This document shows, one piece after another, positions 1 to 6,060 of a stretch of DNA of 6,374 nt. This DNA is from Methanomicrobiales archaeon (lineage in GTDB: Archaea; Halobacteriota; Methanomicrobia; Methanomicrobiales; Methanospirillaceae), in assembly GCA_012520015.1 (NCBI GenBank), contig JAAYPD010000263.1, forward strand, positions 1-6,374, read 5' to 3'. A program made the position numbers and the translations under genes. The notes below the pieces were generated by a model. The model saw only the letters and a program-made list of their open reading frames with translations. It made no database searches and was not told where the DNA came from. Each line of letters starts with the position of its first letter. Within the stretch, counting starts at the first letter, position 1.

Positions 1-350
1 CAGAGAAGAATAGAATTAACAACCGCTATTGCGGCTATCGGCTGAGGCATGAACCAGATGGCTATCCCATTCCCGGCAAGAAAGAGAAAGACTGCATATA
101 TGCGGGCATGTCCTGGTGATATCTTCCCTGATGGTATCGGGCGGGACGGCTGGTTTATTGCATCTATCTCCCTGTCATAATAGTCGTTGATTACATTTCC
201 GGCACCGGTTATCGTCAGGATGATCAAAAAAATGAAGAAAAACTCAGCAGGAACTGAACCGGTTGCGATGATCGTAGCAAGGATACCTGCAAGGCCGGCA
301 ACAACTGCATTGACCGGGCGGATGATAGAGATATAGGCTGCGCCGTTCAT
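1..350 (-). CDS. UbiA-family prenyltransferase, N-terminal part (probable geranylgeranylglycerol-phosphate geranylgeranyltransferase)
   Basis: The gene starts with ATG at 350-348 and runs off the left edge, so only the first 116 residues are seen; the family is usually about 280 residues. The sequence begins MNGAAYISIIRPVNAVVAG and alternates hydrophobic segments (about residues 13-30, 36-52 and 84-100) with a polar loop. The loop carries the family hallmark NDYYDREID (residues 55-63, the NDxxDxxxD pattern that binds Mg2+-prenyl diphosphate), followed by RPIPSG (70-75). In archaea this family mostly adds the second geranylgeranyl chain to glycerol-1-phosphate ether lipid precursors in the membrane. 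That assignment is an inference, because other UbiA enzymes share the same motif. A ribosome-binding site, AGGTG at 355-359 on the minus strand, lies 4 bases before the ATG. The gene starts 24 bases after the tRNA-Arg end, so it may be read from the same promoter if the intervening T6 terminator leaks. Confidence 0.88.
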   Translation of the reverse strand, partial: MNGAAYISIIRPVNAVVAGLAGILATIIATGSVPAEFFFIFLIILTITGAGNVINDYYDREIDAINQPSRPIPSGKISPGHARIYAVFLFLAGNGIAIWFMPQPIAAIAVVNSILL

Positions 351-364
351 TTCACACCTGTTTC

Positions 365-370
365 AAAAAA
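365..370 (-). terminator. oligo-T terminator after tRNA-Arg
   Basis: On the minus strand a run of six T follows the tRNA 3' end after four bases. Archaeal RNA polymerase stops at such oligo-T tracts, so this is a likely tRNA terminator. It lies only 14 bases before the UbiA start codon, so partial read-through could also feed that gene. Confidence 0.5.
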
Positions 371-374
371 GGTA

Positions 375-449
375 CGGACGTGGAGGGATTTGAACCCCCG
401 GCATTCAGCTTAGGAGGCTGACGCCATATCCGTGCTAGGCCACACGTCC
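375..449 (-). tRNA. tRNA-Arg (anticodon CCT)
   Basis: The minus strand folds as a complete cloverleaf of 75 bases. The acceptor stem GGACGTG pairs fully with CACGTCC, followed by discriminator G. The D-arm stem is GCC/GGC. The anticodon stem TCAGC/GCTGA encloses the loop CTCCTAA, giving anticodon CCT, which reads the Arg codon AGG. The variable loop is short. The T-arm GGGGG/CCCTC encloses the loop TTCAAAT and has one G-T pair. The terminal CCA is not encoded, as is common in archaea, and no intron is present. Position 26, between the D and anticodon stems, is G. This is the base modified by Trm1, whose gene is the divergent neighbour. A T6 tract follows the 3' end. Confidence 0.95.
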
Positions 450-474
450 TGCCCTATTATGTGGTGCAGGGATA

Positions 475-483
475 GGTATAAGA
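475..483. promoter_or_regulatory. TATA-like box placed for both tRNA-Arg and trm1
   Basis: The element GGTATAAGA reads as a TATA box on the plus strand, and its complement CTTATACC reads as one on the minus strand. Its centre is about 29 bases from the trm1 ATG and about 29-30 bases from the tRNA 5' end, both suitable archaeal box-to-start distances. It is the only good candidate in the 58-base gap. On the trm1 side transcription would begin at or very near the ATG. Confidence 0.45.
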
Positions 484-507
484 TTATCGAACGCAATTTT
501 TAGCGAA

Positions 508-1614
508 ATGGACCTTACCTTGGTGACGGAAGGCAGGACGACGATATCAGTTCCCTGTCAAAATCCTCTTGTTCCCTTTCCGCCCGGCACAGCGCCGGTA
601 TTTTATAACTCCCGGATGGCACTCAACCGTGATACCACAGTCCTTGTAATAAGGCAGTTATCCCCACATTCCTACCTTGATGCAATGGCCGCGTCCGGGA
701 TTCGTGGTTGCAGGGTCGGTAATGAGACTGACGTTCCTGTTACCCTGAATGATCGTGACCTGATGGCAACCAGGCTCATAATGCAAAATGTCAGGTCTCT
801 TGGGATACAGGCAAAGATTACCTGCCAGGATGCGAACAGCCTGATGTCAGAGGAGAAGTTTGGGTTTGTGGATCTTGACCCTTTTGGAACTCCTGCACCA
901 TTTATCGATGCAGCTATACGCTCGTCAGGGAAGTATCTTGGAGTGACCGCAACCGATACGGCACCATTATGTGGTGCTCACCTGAGGGCTGGAATCAGAA
1001 GGTACATGGCAAGGCCCCTCAATACTGAATACCATACCGAAGTGGGTCTTCGTATACTTCTTGGAAATGTTGCCAGGCATGCGGCGGTGTATGATAAGGG
1101 GATCATACCGCTCTTCTGTTATGCACATGAACATTTTGTCAGGCTCCATCTTCAGCTGAAAAGCAGTGCATCCGCCGCAGACAAAAGCATAGCACGGCTT
1201 GGGTACATTCACCAGTGCCCAGTCTGCCCTTACCGGATGGAAGAACAGAAGTTTTTTCCAGGGGTTTATACCTGCCCTCTCTGTGGAACTTCATTAACTC
1301 CGACCGGACCACTCTGGACAGGGCCAATACATGATCAGGATACACTTTCTGGAATGATCCAGGATGCTGAAACGTTCATCGCCGGAGATAAGTCTGGACT
1401 TACAAAACTACTGAATACCTGCTGGGATGAGCCTGATATCTCCTTTAGTTATAATTATCATAAACTTGCGAAGTATTACCGTCTTTCACCAGGACCTGTT
1501 GATATAATTCTCAACCGGTTAAGGGACGAAGGATACATTGCAGGGAGGGTGCATTATTCCGGGTACGGTATCAAGACTGATGCACCATTGGAGGTTATCA
1601 GGGATTCTCTCTGA
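508..1614 (+). CDS. trm1: tRNA (guanine(26)-N(2))-dimethyltransferase Trm1
   Basis: This cytoplasmic SAM-dependent enzyme makes m2G and m2,2G at position 26 of tRNAs, which stabilises the hinge between the D and anticodon stems. The 368-residue length is normal for archaeal Trm1. Visible signatures are the substrate-side FYNSRMALNRD (32-42), the SAM-binding YLDAMAASGIRGCR (56-69), acidic NDRD (81-84) and the catalytic DLDPFGTP (122-129). A zinc-binding pair, CPVC (237-240) and CPLC (256-259), is followed by a C-terminal winged-helix-like region. The ATG at 508 has no ribosome-binding site and lies about 29 bases after a TATA-like box, so the mRNA is probably leaderless. The gene is divergent from tRNA-Arg, whose G26 is a potential substrate. 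It ends in TGA and shows no damage. Confidence 0.96.
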   Translation: MDLTLVTEGRTTISVPCQNPLVPFPPGTAPVFYNSRMALNRDTTVLVIRQLSPHSYLDAMAASGIRGCRVGNETDVPVTLNDRDLMATRLIMQNVRSLGIQAKITCQDANSLMSEEKFGFVDLDPFGTPAPFIDAAIRSSGKYLGVTATDTAPLCGAHLRAGIRRYMARPLNTEYHTEVGLRILLGNVARHAAVYDKGIIPLFCYAHEHFVRLHLQLKSSASAADKSIARLGYIHQCPVCPYRMEEQKFFPGVYTCPLCGTSLTPTGPLWTGPIHDQDTLSGMIQDAETFIAGDKSGLTKLLNTCWDEPDISFSYNYHKLAKYYRLSPGPVDIILNRLRDEGYIAGRVHYSGYGIKTDAPLEVIRDSL

Positions 1615-1637
1615 TGTAAAGATAAAGGAGAAAAAAT

Positions 1638-1817
1638 TTACCAGGGCTTTGGAATAAACTTATCGTCATTTATGATACTGGCACTATCTCCTGTTGCCCT
1701 TATCACAAAGAGACCTTTCTTCTCAGCCATTGATGCCGTCCCTGTATCCTCTGTCAGAAATGCCACCGCCCCATATACCTTTTTATCTGAATATTCAGGC
1801 ATCCATGCTTTTACCAT
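1638..1817 (-). pseudogene. C-terminal stub of a larger conserved hypothetical protein
   Basis: A 59-codon reading frame runs from ATG at 1817-1815 to TAA at 1640-1638. It contains DKKVYGAVAFLTED (11-24), a run rich in A, E and K, then KKGLFVIRATGDSASIIN (33-50) and ends KPW. From memory this pattern resembles the C-terminal, nuclease-like end of long coiled-coil hypothetical proteins (DUF3782-like) common in methanogens and cyanobacteria; a search is needed to confirm that. The ORF is far shorter than such proteins. In the same frame a TAG lies four codons before the ATG, and no ribosome-binding site is seen. I therefore read it as a truncated remnant, although a small free-standing gene cannot be excluded. 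A T6 tract on the minus strand (1636-1631) follows the stop and could terminate transcription. Confidence 0.5.
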
Positions 1818-1828
1818 TTTTATATTCT

Positions 1829-1835
1829 AATATAT
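1829..1835 (+). promoter_or_regulatory. possible TATA box of the scmDE operon
   Basis: The AATATAT element lies in an A/T-rich tract (1818-1835) about 55 bases before the scmD ATG. Transcription from it would start near 1858-1862 and leave a leader of about 25 bases, consistent with the ribosome-binding site seen there. The assignment rests on sequence and spacing only. Confidence 0.3.
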
Positions 1836-1872
1836 CCCAGATTCGACAATTCTTTTGAACTTTCAATGATAT

Positions 1873-1876
1873 AGGA
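1873..1876 (+). promoter_or_regulatory. ribosome-binding site that decides the scmD start
   Basis: AGGA lies 10 bases before the ATG at 1887. A longer frame could begin at TTG 1878, but that codon is 1 base from this site and could not use it. The ATG at 1887 is therefore preferred. Confidence 0.5.
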
Positions 1877-1886
1877 TTTGATAAAA

Positions 1887-2162
1887 ATGACAGAACCAAT
1901 TACTATCCCAACCCCCCATCCTCAAATCTCTCTTCGCGAGGAGTTTGACAACTGGGCACTCTTATATAACCCGGACAACGGCAGATCAGTCGGTCTCACC
2001 CCGACCGGAGTGAATATCTGGCAGTCCCTCTCCGAAGGAAAAGACCTTGGCGGAATCATCCAGACACTGACTAAGGAATTCGATCCATTACCCAGAGACA
2101 TCATGGAAGATATTCGGACATTCTGTGACCAGATCGTTCGGGCAGGGTTTGCCTATACATGA
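1887..2162 (+). CDS. scmD: PqqD-like peptide carrier (ScmD-like RRE domain protein)
   Basis: This 91-residue protein has the size and pattern of PqqD-family RiPP recognition elements. Such winged-helix proteins bind the leader of a precursor peptide and present it to a radical SAM enzyme. Typical features are SLREEFDNWALLYNPD (15-30), the turn GLTPTGVNIW (36-45) shared with PqqD proteins (a hydrophobic N-terminal strand, then N/T-x-T/S-G-x-x-I/L-W), and a helical acidic C-terminal half. Placement directly before a CxxxCxxC/SPASM gene supports the role. The stop TGA overlaps the next ATG as ATGA, so translation is probably coupled. The name scmD comes from my recollection of the SynChlorMet cassette (a PqqD-like protein plus two PqqE-like enzymes). 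The PqqD family is surer than that subfamily. The frame is intact although both partner enzymes are broken. Confidence 0.75.
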   Translation: MTEPITIPTPHPQISLREEFDNWALLYNPDNGRSVGLTPTGVNIWQSLSEGKDLGGIIQTLTKEFDPLPRDIMEDIRTFCDQIVRAGFAYT

Positions 2163-3237
2163 CCGAAAACCGCAGGCTCATGAAGACCCCGAAGAGCCTT
2201 GACCTGGACATCACCTCCCGGTGTAACCTCAAATGCAAGTACTGCTTTCACCGGACAAGTCCGGCAGATACAGGAGGTGAACTAAAAACCGAAGAGTGGG
2301 TAACCTTCATGGAAGAACTCTGACGGGCTGCGGTCATGGACGTCACCTTTGGCGGAGGAGAAGCCTTCATCAGAAAAGACCTGTCCGAGCTCATCGATGC
2401 AGCGGTACAAAACAGGATGCGTTTTGCCATCCTCTCAAACGGCGGGCTAATTACCCCTGAGATTGCCGACCATATCGCAAAGACCGGGAGATGTAACTAT
2501 GTCCAGGTCTCCATCGATGGGTCCTGTCCTAAAACCCATGACCGGATACGGGCCAATGGATCCTTTGATGCTGCAGTCAGAGGCATAAAAATTCTGCAGA
2601 AAGCCGGTGTTCATGTCACCTCCAGGGTCACCATCCACCGTTCTAACCTGGATGATTTAGAAAATACCGCACGGTTTCTCCTGGAAGAGATCGGAATGAA
2701 CTCAATCTGAACAAACAGCGTCTGCCACTTGGGTCTTGCCCGGACAAACACTGCATTGCCATGGAACGAAGCCTTGTCCTTGCTGACAAATATAAAAACC
2801 GGATATCAGCTGCAGCAGGCCCCCTGTCCCAGGGAAGAGGATTCCAGGAGATGGAAAAGGCACGGCTTGAAGGAAGAACAATGCCTGGCCGGGGATACCT
2901 GACCGGTTGTGGATGTATGTGGAGCAAGATGGCAGTCCGTCCGGATGGCATGATGGTCCCCTGTGGTATGCTGGCCCATATCGAACTTGGACGGATCAAT
3001 GAAGTGCCACTTCTGGAGGTCTGGAGAAACCATCCGGAGTTCAACCGGCTCCGGCAGCGGTATAAAATCCCTCTCTCCGATTTTGAAGAATGCAGGAACT
3101 GTGAGTACCGGATGATGTGCACCGGAAACTGTCCGGCCAGCGGGTATACCAGGACCGGTAATGTCTATGCCCCAAGTCCGGACGGATGTTTAAAAAAGTT
3201 TCTGGAAGAAGGGGGAAGGATAGTAAGTATACCGTAA
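2159..3237 (+). pseudogene. scmE: Broken radical SAM/SPASM peptide-modifying enzyme (ScmE-like)
   Basis: Read as one gene this would encode about 360 residues. It opens MTENRRL-MKTPKSLDLDIT with the iron-sulfur motif CNLKCKYC (C22, C26, C29). VTFGGGEAF, the SAM-binding GGE motif, and VQVSIDGS follow. After ATG 2761 it has GRGYLTGCGC and a SPASM cysteine set (C50, C52, C68, C111, C114, C120, C124, C143 counted from 2761), which would bind auxiliary 4Fe-4S clusters. Three lesions are visible. TGA at 2321-2323 and TGA at 2708-2710 are both in the original frame, with homologous-looking protein continuing on each side. Between about 2745 and 2757 the frame moves by one base, with roughly ten residues apparently missing. 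The second TGA sits where I expect Ser (TCA to TGA is one change). The start overlaps scmD by ATGA. Normal decoding gives only 54 residues, so I call it a recent pseudogene. Recoding is discussed in the findings. Confidence 0.8.
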
Positions 3238-3275
3238 CTTTCTCTCTAACTGGATAGACTCAGAAATATTCGATG

Positions 3276-3285
3276 TTTTTAAAAA
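3276..3285 (+). promoter_or_regulatory. possible promoter element before the toxin-antitoxin pair
   Basis: TTTTTAAAAA is a perfect A/T palindrome 62 bases before the antitoxin ATG, in the 110-base gap after scmE. A second candidate, TTTTATC at about 3311-3317, would put the start close to the ATG. I cannot choose between them. The gap is A/T-rich and otherwise shows no gene. Confidence 0.22.
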
Positions 3286-3347
3286 GTCATTATTCAAGGA
3301 AAAGAAATCATTTTATCATCGAAAAAGATAGTAACAATTATTGAAGA

Positions 3348-3584
3348 ATGATAAATGAAGTGAAGATGATGCAGATAAAATATGTGTACAATGAGGATGG
3401 GAAGATATCTGATGTGATTGTTCCTATTGACATATGGAATCAAAAATATTGTAAGATAGAAGAATCTGAAGAAAATATCCCTTGGGATCCATCAGAATTT
3501 TTTGGATCAATAAAACATGCTTTTTCACATGCCATTGCTGTGGAGATAGAGAGAAAAATGCGTGATGAATGGGATAGATCGTGA
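3348..3584 (+). CDS. antitoxin of a VapBC-type module
   Basis: The frame encodes 78 residues, with later in-frame ATGs at 3366 and 3369. The version starting MMQIKYVYNEDGKISDVIVP looks most like known small antitoxins, so the true start may be 3366 or 3369. No strong ribosome-binding site separates the options. The N-terminal half (KYVYNEDG, then VIVPIDIW) resembles Phd/VapB-like antitoxins that open with a short beta-strand pair. The acidic C-terminal half (WDPSEFFG, then ERKMRDEWDRS) is the usual toxin-wrapping tail. It would bind and inhibit the PIN toxin and repress their shared promoter; this role is inferred from position. Its TGA stop overlaps the toxin GTG start as GTGA. The region is A/T-rich compared with its neighbours. 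Confidence 0.72.
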   Translation: MINEVKMMQIKYVYNEDGKISDVIVPIDIWNQKYCKIEESEENIPWDPSEFFGSIKHAFSHAIAVEIERKMRDEWDRS

Positions 3585-3976
3585 ATCAATATCTCATTGA
3601 TACGAACATTCTCATCTCATATCTTAAAGGAGAAGCTCCACAGCATGTTCATGAGATGATTGAAAAGATAATCCGCTCATCATTTAGTGTTTCAGTCATT
3701 ACAAAAATGGAATTGCTGGGATTTCGGGGCTATTCAGATGAAGAATTTCTTACTGCAAACCTTTTTTTATCACACGCAAAAGTCCTGCCTCTCATCCCGG
3801 AAATCGTTGAAAAAACAATATTTCTTCGAAGAAATTACACAATTAAACTTCCGGATGCAATTATTGCTGCAACGGCACTATGTCATTGCTTAACCCTTGT
3901 CACCCATAATTGTGCAGATTTTGAAAATATATCAGGGATTCAGTTTATGGATCCATATAAAAGTTCTAAATTATGA
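3581..3976 (+). CDS. vapC: PIN-domain ribonuclease toxin (VapC family)
   Basis: The 131-residue protein is a typical single PIN domain. It has YLIDTNILISYL near the N-terminus (D7 and N9), E44 in TKMELLGFR, D92 in LPDAIIAATAL and D113 in THNCADFENI. These four acidic residues are the Mg2+-binding catalytic set of VapC toxins, which cleave tRNA or rRNA, so the protein looks active. The start is GTG at 3581, overlapping the antitoxin stop by 4 bases and implying coupled translation. It ends in TGA followed by a T7 tract. The pair lies between two broken radical SAM genes and is much richer in A/T than they are, suggesting later arrival. The module has no visible damage. Confidence 0.92.
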   Translation: MNQYLIDTNILISYLKGEAPQHVHEMIEKIIRSSFSVSVITKMELLGFRGYSDEEFLTANLFLSHAKVLPLIPEIVEKTIFLRRNYTIKLPDAIIAATALCHCLTLVTHNCADFENISGIQFMDPYKSSKL

Positions 3977-3977
3977 A

Positions 3978-3984
3978 TTTTTTT
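3978..3984 (+). terminator. oligo-T terminator after vapC
   Basis: Seven T begin one base after the vapC stop codon. A tract like this is enough for archaeal termination, so the toxin-antitoxin mRNA probably ends here, before the scmF remnant. Confidence 0.45.
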
Positions 3985-3995
3985 CAAGCGATACC

Positions 3996-4793
3996 ATGAC
4001 AGAAGAAGTAACCAAAACCGTCCCGCCGCTTGGGACTTTGTATTTTTTTCCTGACTGGTGACTGCAACATGGCATGCCGTCACTGCTGGATTGCACCTAC
4101 CTTTGAACACTCTGATCGGTCACAAAAAGCCCTGCCCTTTGATCTCTTCAAAAAGATCATCACCGAAGCAAAAGAACCCGGCCTTTCCGGAGTTAAACTC
4201 ACCGGTGGTGAACCATTCATCCATCCGGATATCATACCTGTGCTCCGGTATATACGGGATCAAAGACTCAAACTAACTATTGAATCAAACGGAACAGCCA
4301 TTACCCCCCACCATGCAGACCTCATCAGGTCATGTCCTTGAGCATTCATATCAGTCAGCATTGACGGAAAAAGAGAAAACCACGAATGGATGCGGGGAGT
4401 GAAAGGCTCCTTTGAACGTGCTTCCCAGGGAGTAAAGACCCTTGTTGAAACCGGATTCCGCCCCCAGGTCATCATGGCCGTTACCGGAAGGAACAAAGAA
4501 GAGATGGCTGATCTTGCCAGGTATGCCCAGGAACTTGGAGCATCATCGGTAAAATACAACTTTGTAACCCCGACCGCCAGGGGAGAGGCCATGGAACAGG
4601 ACGGAGCAACCGTCTCGGTCCCTGAACAGATTGAGATCTCCCGATGGGTTCAGGACACCCTCCAGAAAGAAGTGAAAATCCCCCTCTTTACCAACCTGCC
4701 ATTTGCCTTCCGATCATTGTCTTCCCTCTTCGGACCACAAAGGGAAACTGTGGGCGGTGTGGGATTTTTACTATCCTCAATTTAGAGGTATAA
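3996..4793 (+). pseudogene. scmF: Broken radical SAM peptide-modifying enzyme (ScmF-like), C-terminus missing
   Basis: The intended start is ATG at 3996 (MTEEVTKTVPPLGTLYF). A run of seven T at 4043-4049 then throws the frame; removing one T restores LYFFLTGDCNMACRHCW with the CxxxCxxC motif (C23, C27, C30 of the repaired protein). Next come KLTGGEPF, the GGE motif, and a TGA at 4339-4341. Continuation in the same frame gives FISVSIDGK, then VKYNFVTPTARGEAM and FRSLSSLFG. Near 4738-4743 the frame shifts again, exposing NCGRCGIF, the first auxiliary-cluster cysteines, and ends at TAA 4791. Family members are about 350 residues and carry more cysteines after this point; those are absent, so the 3' part is deleted. 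The protein pattern matches my recollection of SynChlorMet ScmF (LYFYLT, CRHCWIAP, PTARGE). With four lesions it is surely non-functional unless the sequence is faulty. It is separated from scmE by the vapBC-type pair. Confidence 0.78.
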
Positions 4794-4881
4794 GGTTGAC
4801 GAAAACCGGCAGGTATACCAGATCCACAGTTGTCCAGGGGTGGAGCCTGAGACAGAACTGATGAAAAAGTTATTCAGATAA
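4786..4881 (+). pseudogene. Orphan 31-codon reading frame after scmF, probable gene remnant
   Basis: Directly after a TAG (4783-4785) the frame reads YKVDENRQVYQIHSC, then PGVEPETELMKKLFR, and ends in TAA at 4879. The mixed hydrophobic/charged pattern and absence of low complexity look protein-like, but no start codon or ribosome-binding site precedes it. It could be the last residues of scmF or of another cassette gene joined here by a deletion. I do not recognise the family. Confidence 0.35.
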
Positions 4882-4900
4882 AAAACGATGTTATCTCTTC

Positions 4901-5380
4901 ATGGTCAAGATTAAGGTCAGGGCAGTCGGGAAGATTAAAGAGCCCTTCATCCGTGATGCCATAGCAGATTATGCAAAGAGGATCGGTTCATTCTGCCAGC
5001 TTGAATGCAATGAGTACCTTGAAGCACCTGTTCCTGATGATCATCCTTCAACCATTGAGATGGCATGCATCACTGAGGGCGCGAAACTCTGCTCTGGTAT
5101 TGAGGCAGATGACTATGTTATTACCCTGGACAGGACTGGAAGACAGTTGTCAAGTGAGAGTTTTGCAGACCTGATAAAAAGATTGGAGGTTGAGGGGCCA
5201 TACCAGGTCTTCTTTATCATCGGTGGGCCTCACGGATTATCTGAAGCCTGTAATAAAAGAGCAGACAAAATCCTCTCTTTATCTGCAATGACCTTTCCGC
5301 ACCAGCTGGCAAGGCTTTTGTTATATGAACAGATATACAGGGCATTCACTATTATAAGGGGCCTTCCATATCATCGGTAA
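4901..5380 (+). CDS. rlmH: 23S rRNA (pseudouridine-N(3))-methyltransferase RlmH
   Basis: This SPOUT-class enzyme methylates N3 of a pseudouridine in helix 69 of 23S rRNA (position 1915 in E. coli), in the assembled ribosome. The 159 residues match the usual length of about 155. Conserved blocks are VGKIKEPFIRDAIADYAKRI (9-28), VITLDRTGRQLSSESFA (73-89), the SAM-knot loop FIIGGPHGLSEAC (105-117) and LSLSAMTFPHQLARLLL (125-141). The invariant C-terminal PYHR (156-159) is present. The protein should be a homodimer with a trefoil knot. The ATG at 4901 has no ribosome-binding site. GATAAAAAA at 4877-4885 could be a TATA box, though at about 21 bases it is slightly close for a leaderless mRNA. The gene is undamaged and converges on the minus-strand gene 22 bases away. 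Confidence 0.96.
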   Translation: MVKIKVRAVGKIKEPFIRDAIADYAKRIGSFCQLECNEYLEAPVPDDHPSTIEMACITEGAKLCSGIEADDYVITLDRTGRQLSSESFADLIKRLEVEGPYQVFFIIGGPHGLSEACNKRADKILSLSAMTFPHQLARLLLYEQIYRAFTIIRGLPYHR

Positions 5381-5402
5381 CCGTCAGGACAGAACTGGAT
5401 AG

Positions 5403-6056
5403 TCAGGTAAAACAGGTAGTCCTGGTTCCAGGCTCTTTCATATGACTTATTGGTGGAAATTTTATCTGGCCCGTCTTCTCAATGAAATCCAGGAGATCGG
5501 AGGAGAGATCTGCAAGATGACTAATATCCTGCCAGGGTTCCGGATAGATGTGCTGATCAAGCCATTCTCCTTCATATGACGGTTCATATGCAATTTTTTC
5601 TTCATCAATGGAAAAATCTGCATTTATCCCTGTTTTGTTTCCACGTGGATCAAGCCTTATCCACCGGTCTGCCTGCTCAAGGTATACTGCAGCAAGCCCG
5701 TGAAGCACAAAACTGCCATCTTCACGACGTACCCGCTGAAAGCATAGTCCTGCAGGAATGCCAAGAGCTCTGCACAAGGCTACAAACAGGTGTGACTTAC
5801 CAAAACACAGGCCATGGCCGGCAGCAAGGACATCGGTTGCATTCCAGACAAGATCCTTGTGACCAGTATCATTTGAGTGATCAATTGAGTCTCTGACCCA
5901 GAGATAAAGGGCTCTGGTCCGGCCAATGTCATCATCTTCTGATATTGTAATTGTTCTTGCCAGATCACGTATCCCGGCATTTGTACAATTTATCACTTCG
6001 GTGCAGGACAAGTACGGAGTGATTGATGCAGGAGGTATGAGTGGGGGGAGGTGCAC
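5403..6056 (-). CDS. Transglutaminase-like cysteine-protease-fold protein
   Basis: This 217-residue protein has a complete transglutaminase-like catalytic triad. C84 lies in AAGHGLCFGKSHLFVALCRALGIPA-type context (residues 78-102), H119 in FVLHGLAAVYL and D136 in WIRLDPRGNK. An N-terminal helix region with RTRALYLWVRDSIDHS (47-61) precedes it, as in bacterial and archaeal members of this family. There is no signal peptide or membrane segment, so it should be cytoplasmic. The substrate is unknown; members are proteases, amidases or crosslinkers. The start is GTG at 6056-6054, since an in-frame TGA lies two codons before it and the only internal Met is residue 206. No clear ribosome-binding site is visible. 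An inverted repeat lies just upstream. It ends in TGA, convergent with rlmH. Confidence 0.87.
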   Translation of the reverse strand: MHLPPLIPPASITPYLSCTEVINCTNAGIRDLARTITISEDDDIGRTRALYLWVRDSIDHSNDTGHKDLVWNATDVLAAGHGLCFGKSHLFVALCRALGIPAGLCFQRVRREDGSFVLHGLAAVYLEQADRWIRLDPRGNKTGINADFSIDEEKIAYEPSYEGEWLDQHIYPEPWQDISHLADLSSDLLDFIEKTGQIKFPPISHMKEPGTRTTCFT

Positions 6057-6060
6057 CTTG

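Noticed and set aside
967..1345. Two minus-strand frames inside trm1
   Set aside because: They overlap a clear, intact trm1 with all family motifs and have no independent signal.
2321..2323. Selenocysteine at the in-frame TGA of the ScmE-like gene
   Set aside because: The site is not at a cysteine or redox position of the family, other TGAs and frameshifts break the same gene, and no selenocysteine element could be pointed to.
2643..3122. Minus-strand 159-codon reading frame
   Set aside because: It lies opposite the SPASM half of the ScmE-like gene and is rich in R, S and P as expected of antisense frames of G+C-rich genes.
3687..3893. Second plus-strand frame inside vapC
   Set aside because: It is an overlapping frame of a PIN domain whose four catalytic acids are all present in the main frame.
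4058..4276. Plus-strand 72-codon frame within scmF
   Set aside because: It is the out-of-frame reading of the radical SAM motif region; the in-frame reading carries CxxxCxxC and GGE motifs.
5576..5896. Plus-strand 106-codon reading frame
   Set aside because: It is the antisense shadow of the transglutaminase-like gene, which has a full catalytic triad; this frame has no protein-family pattern.
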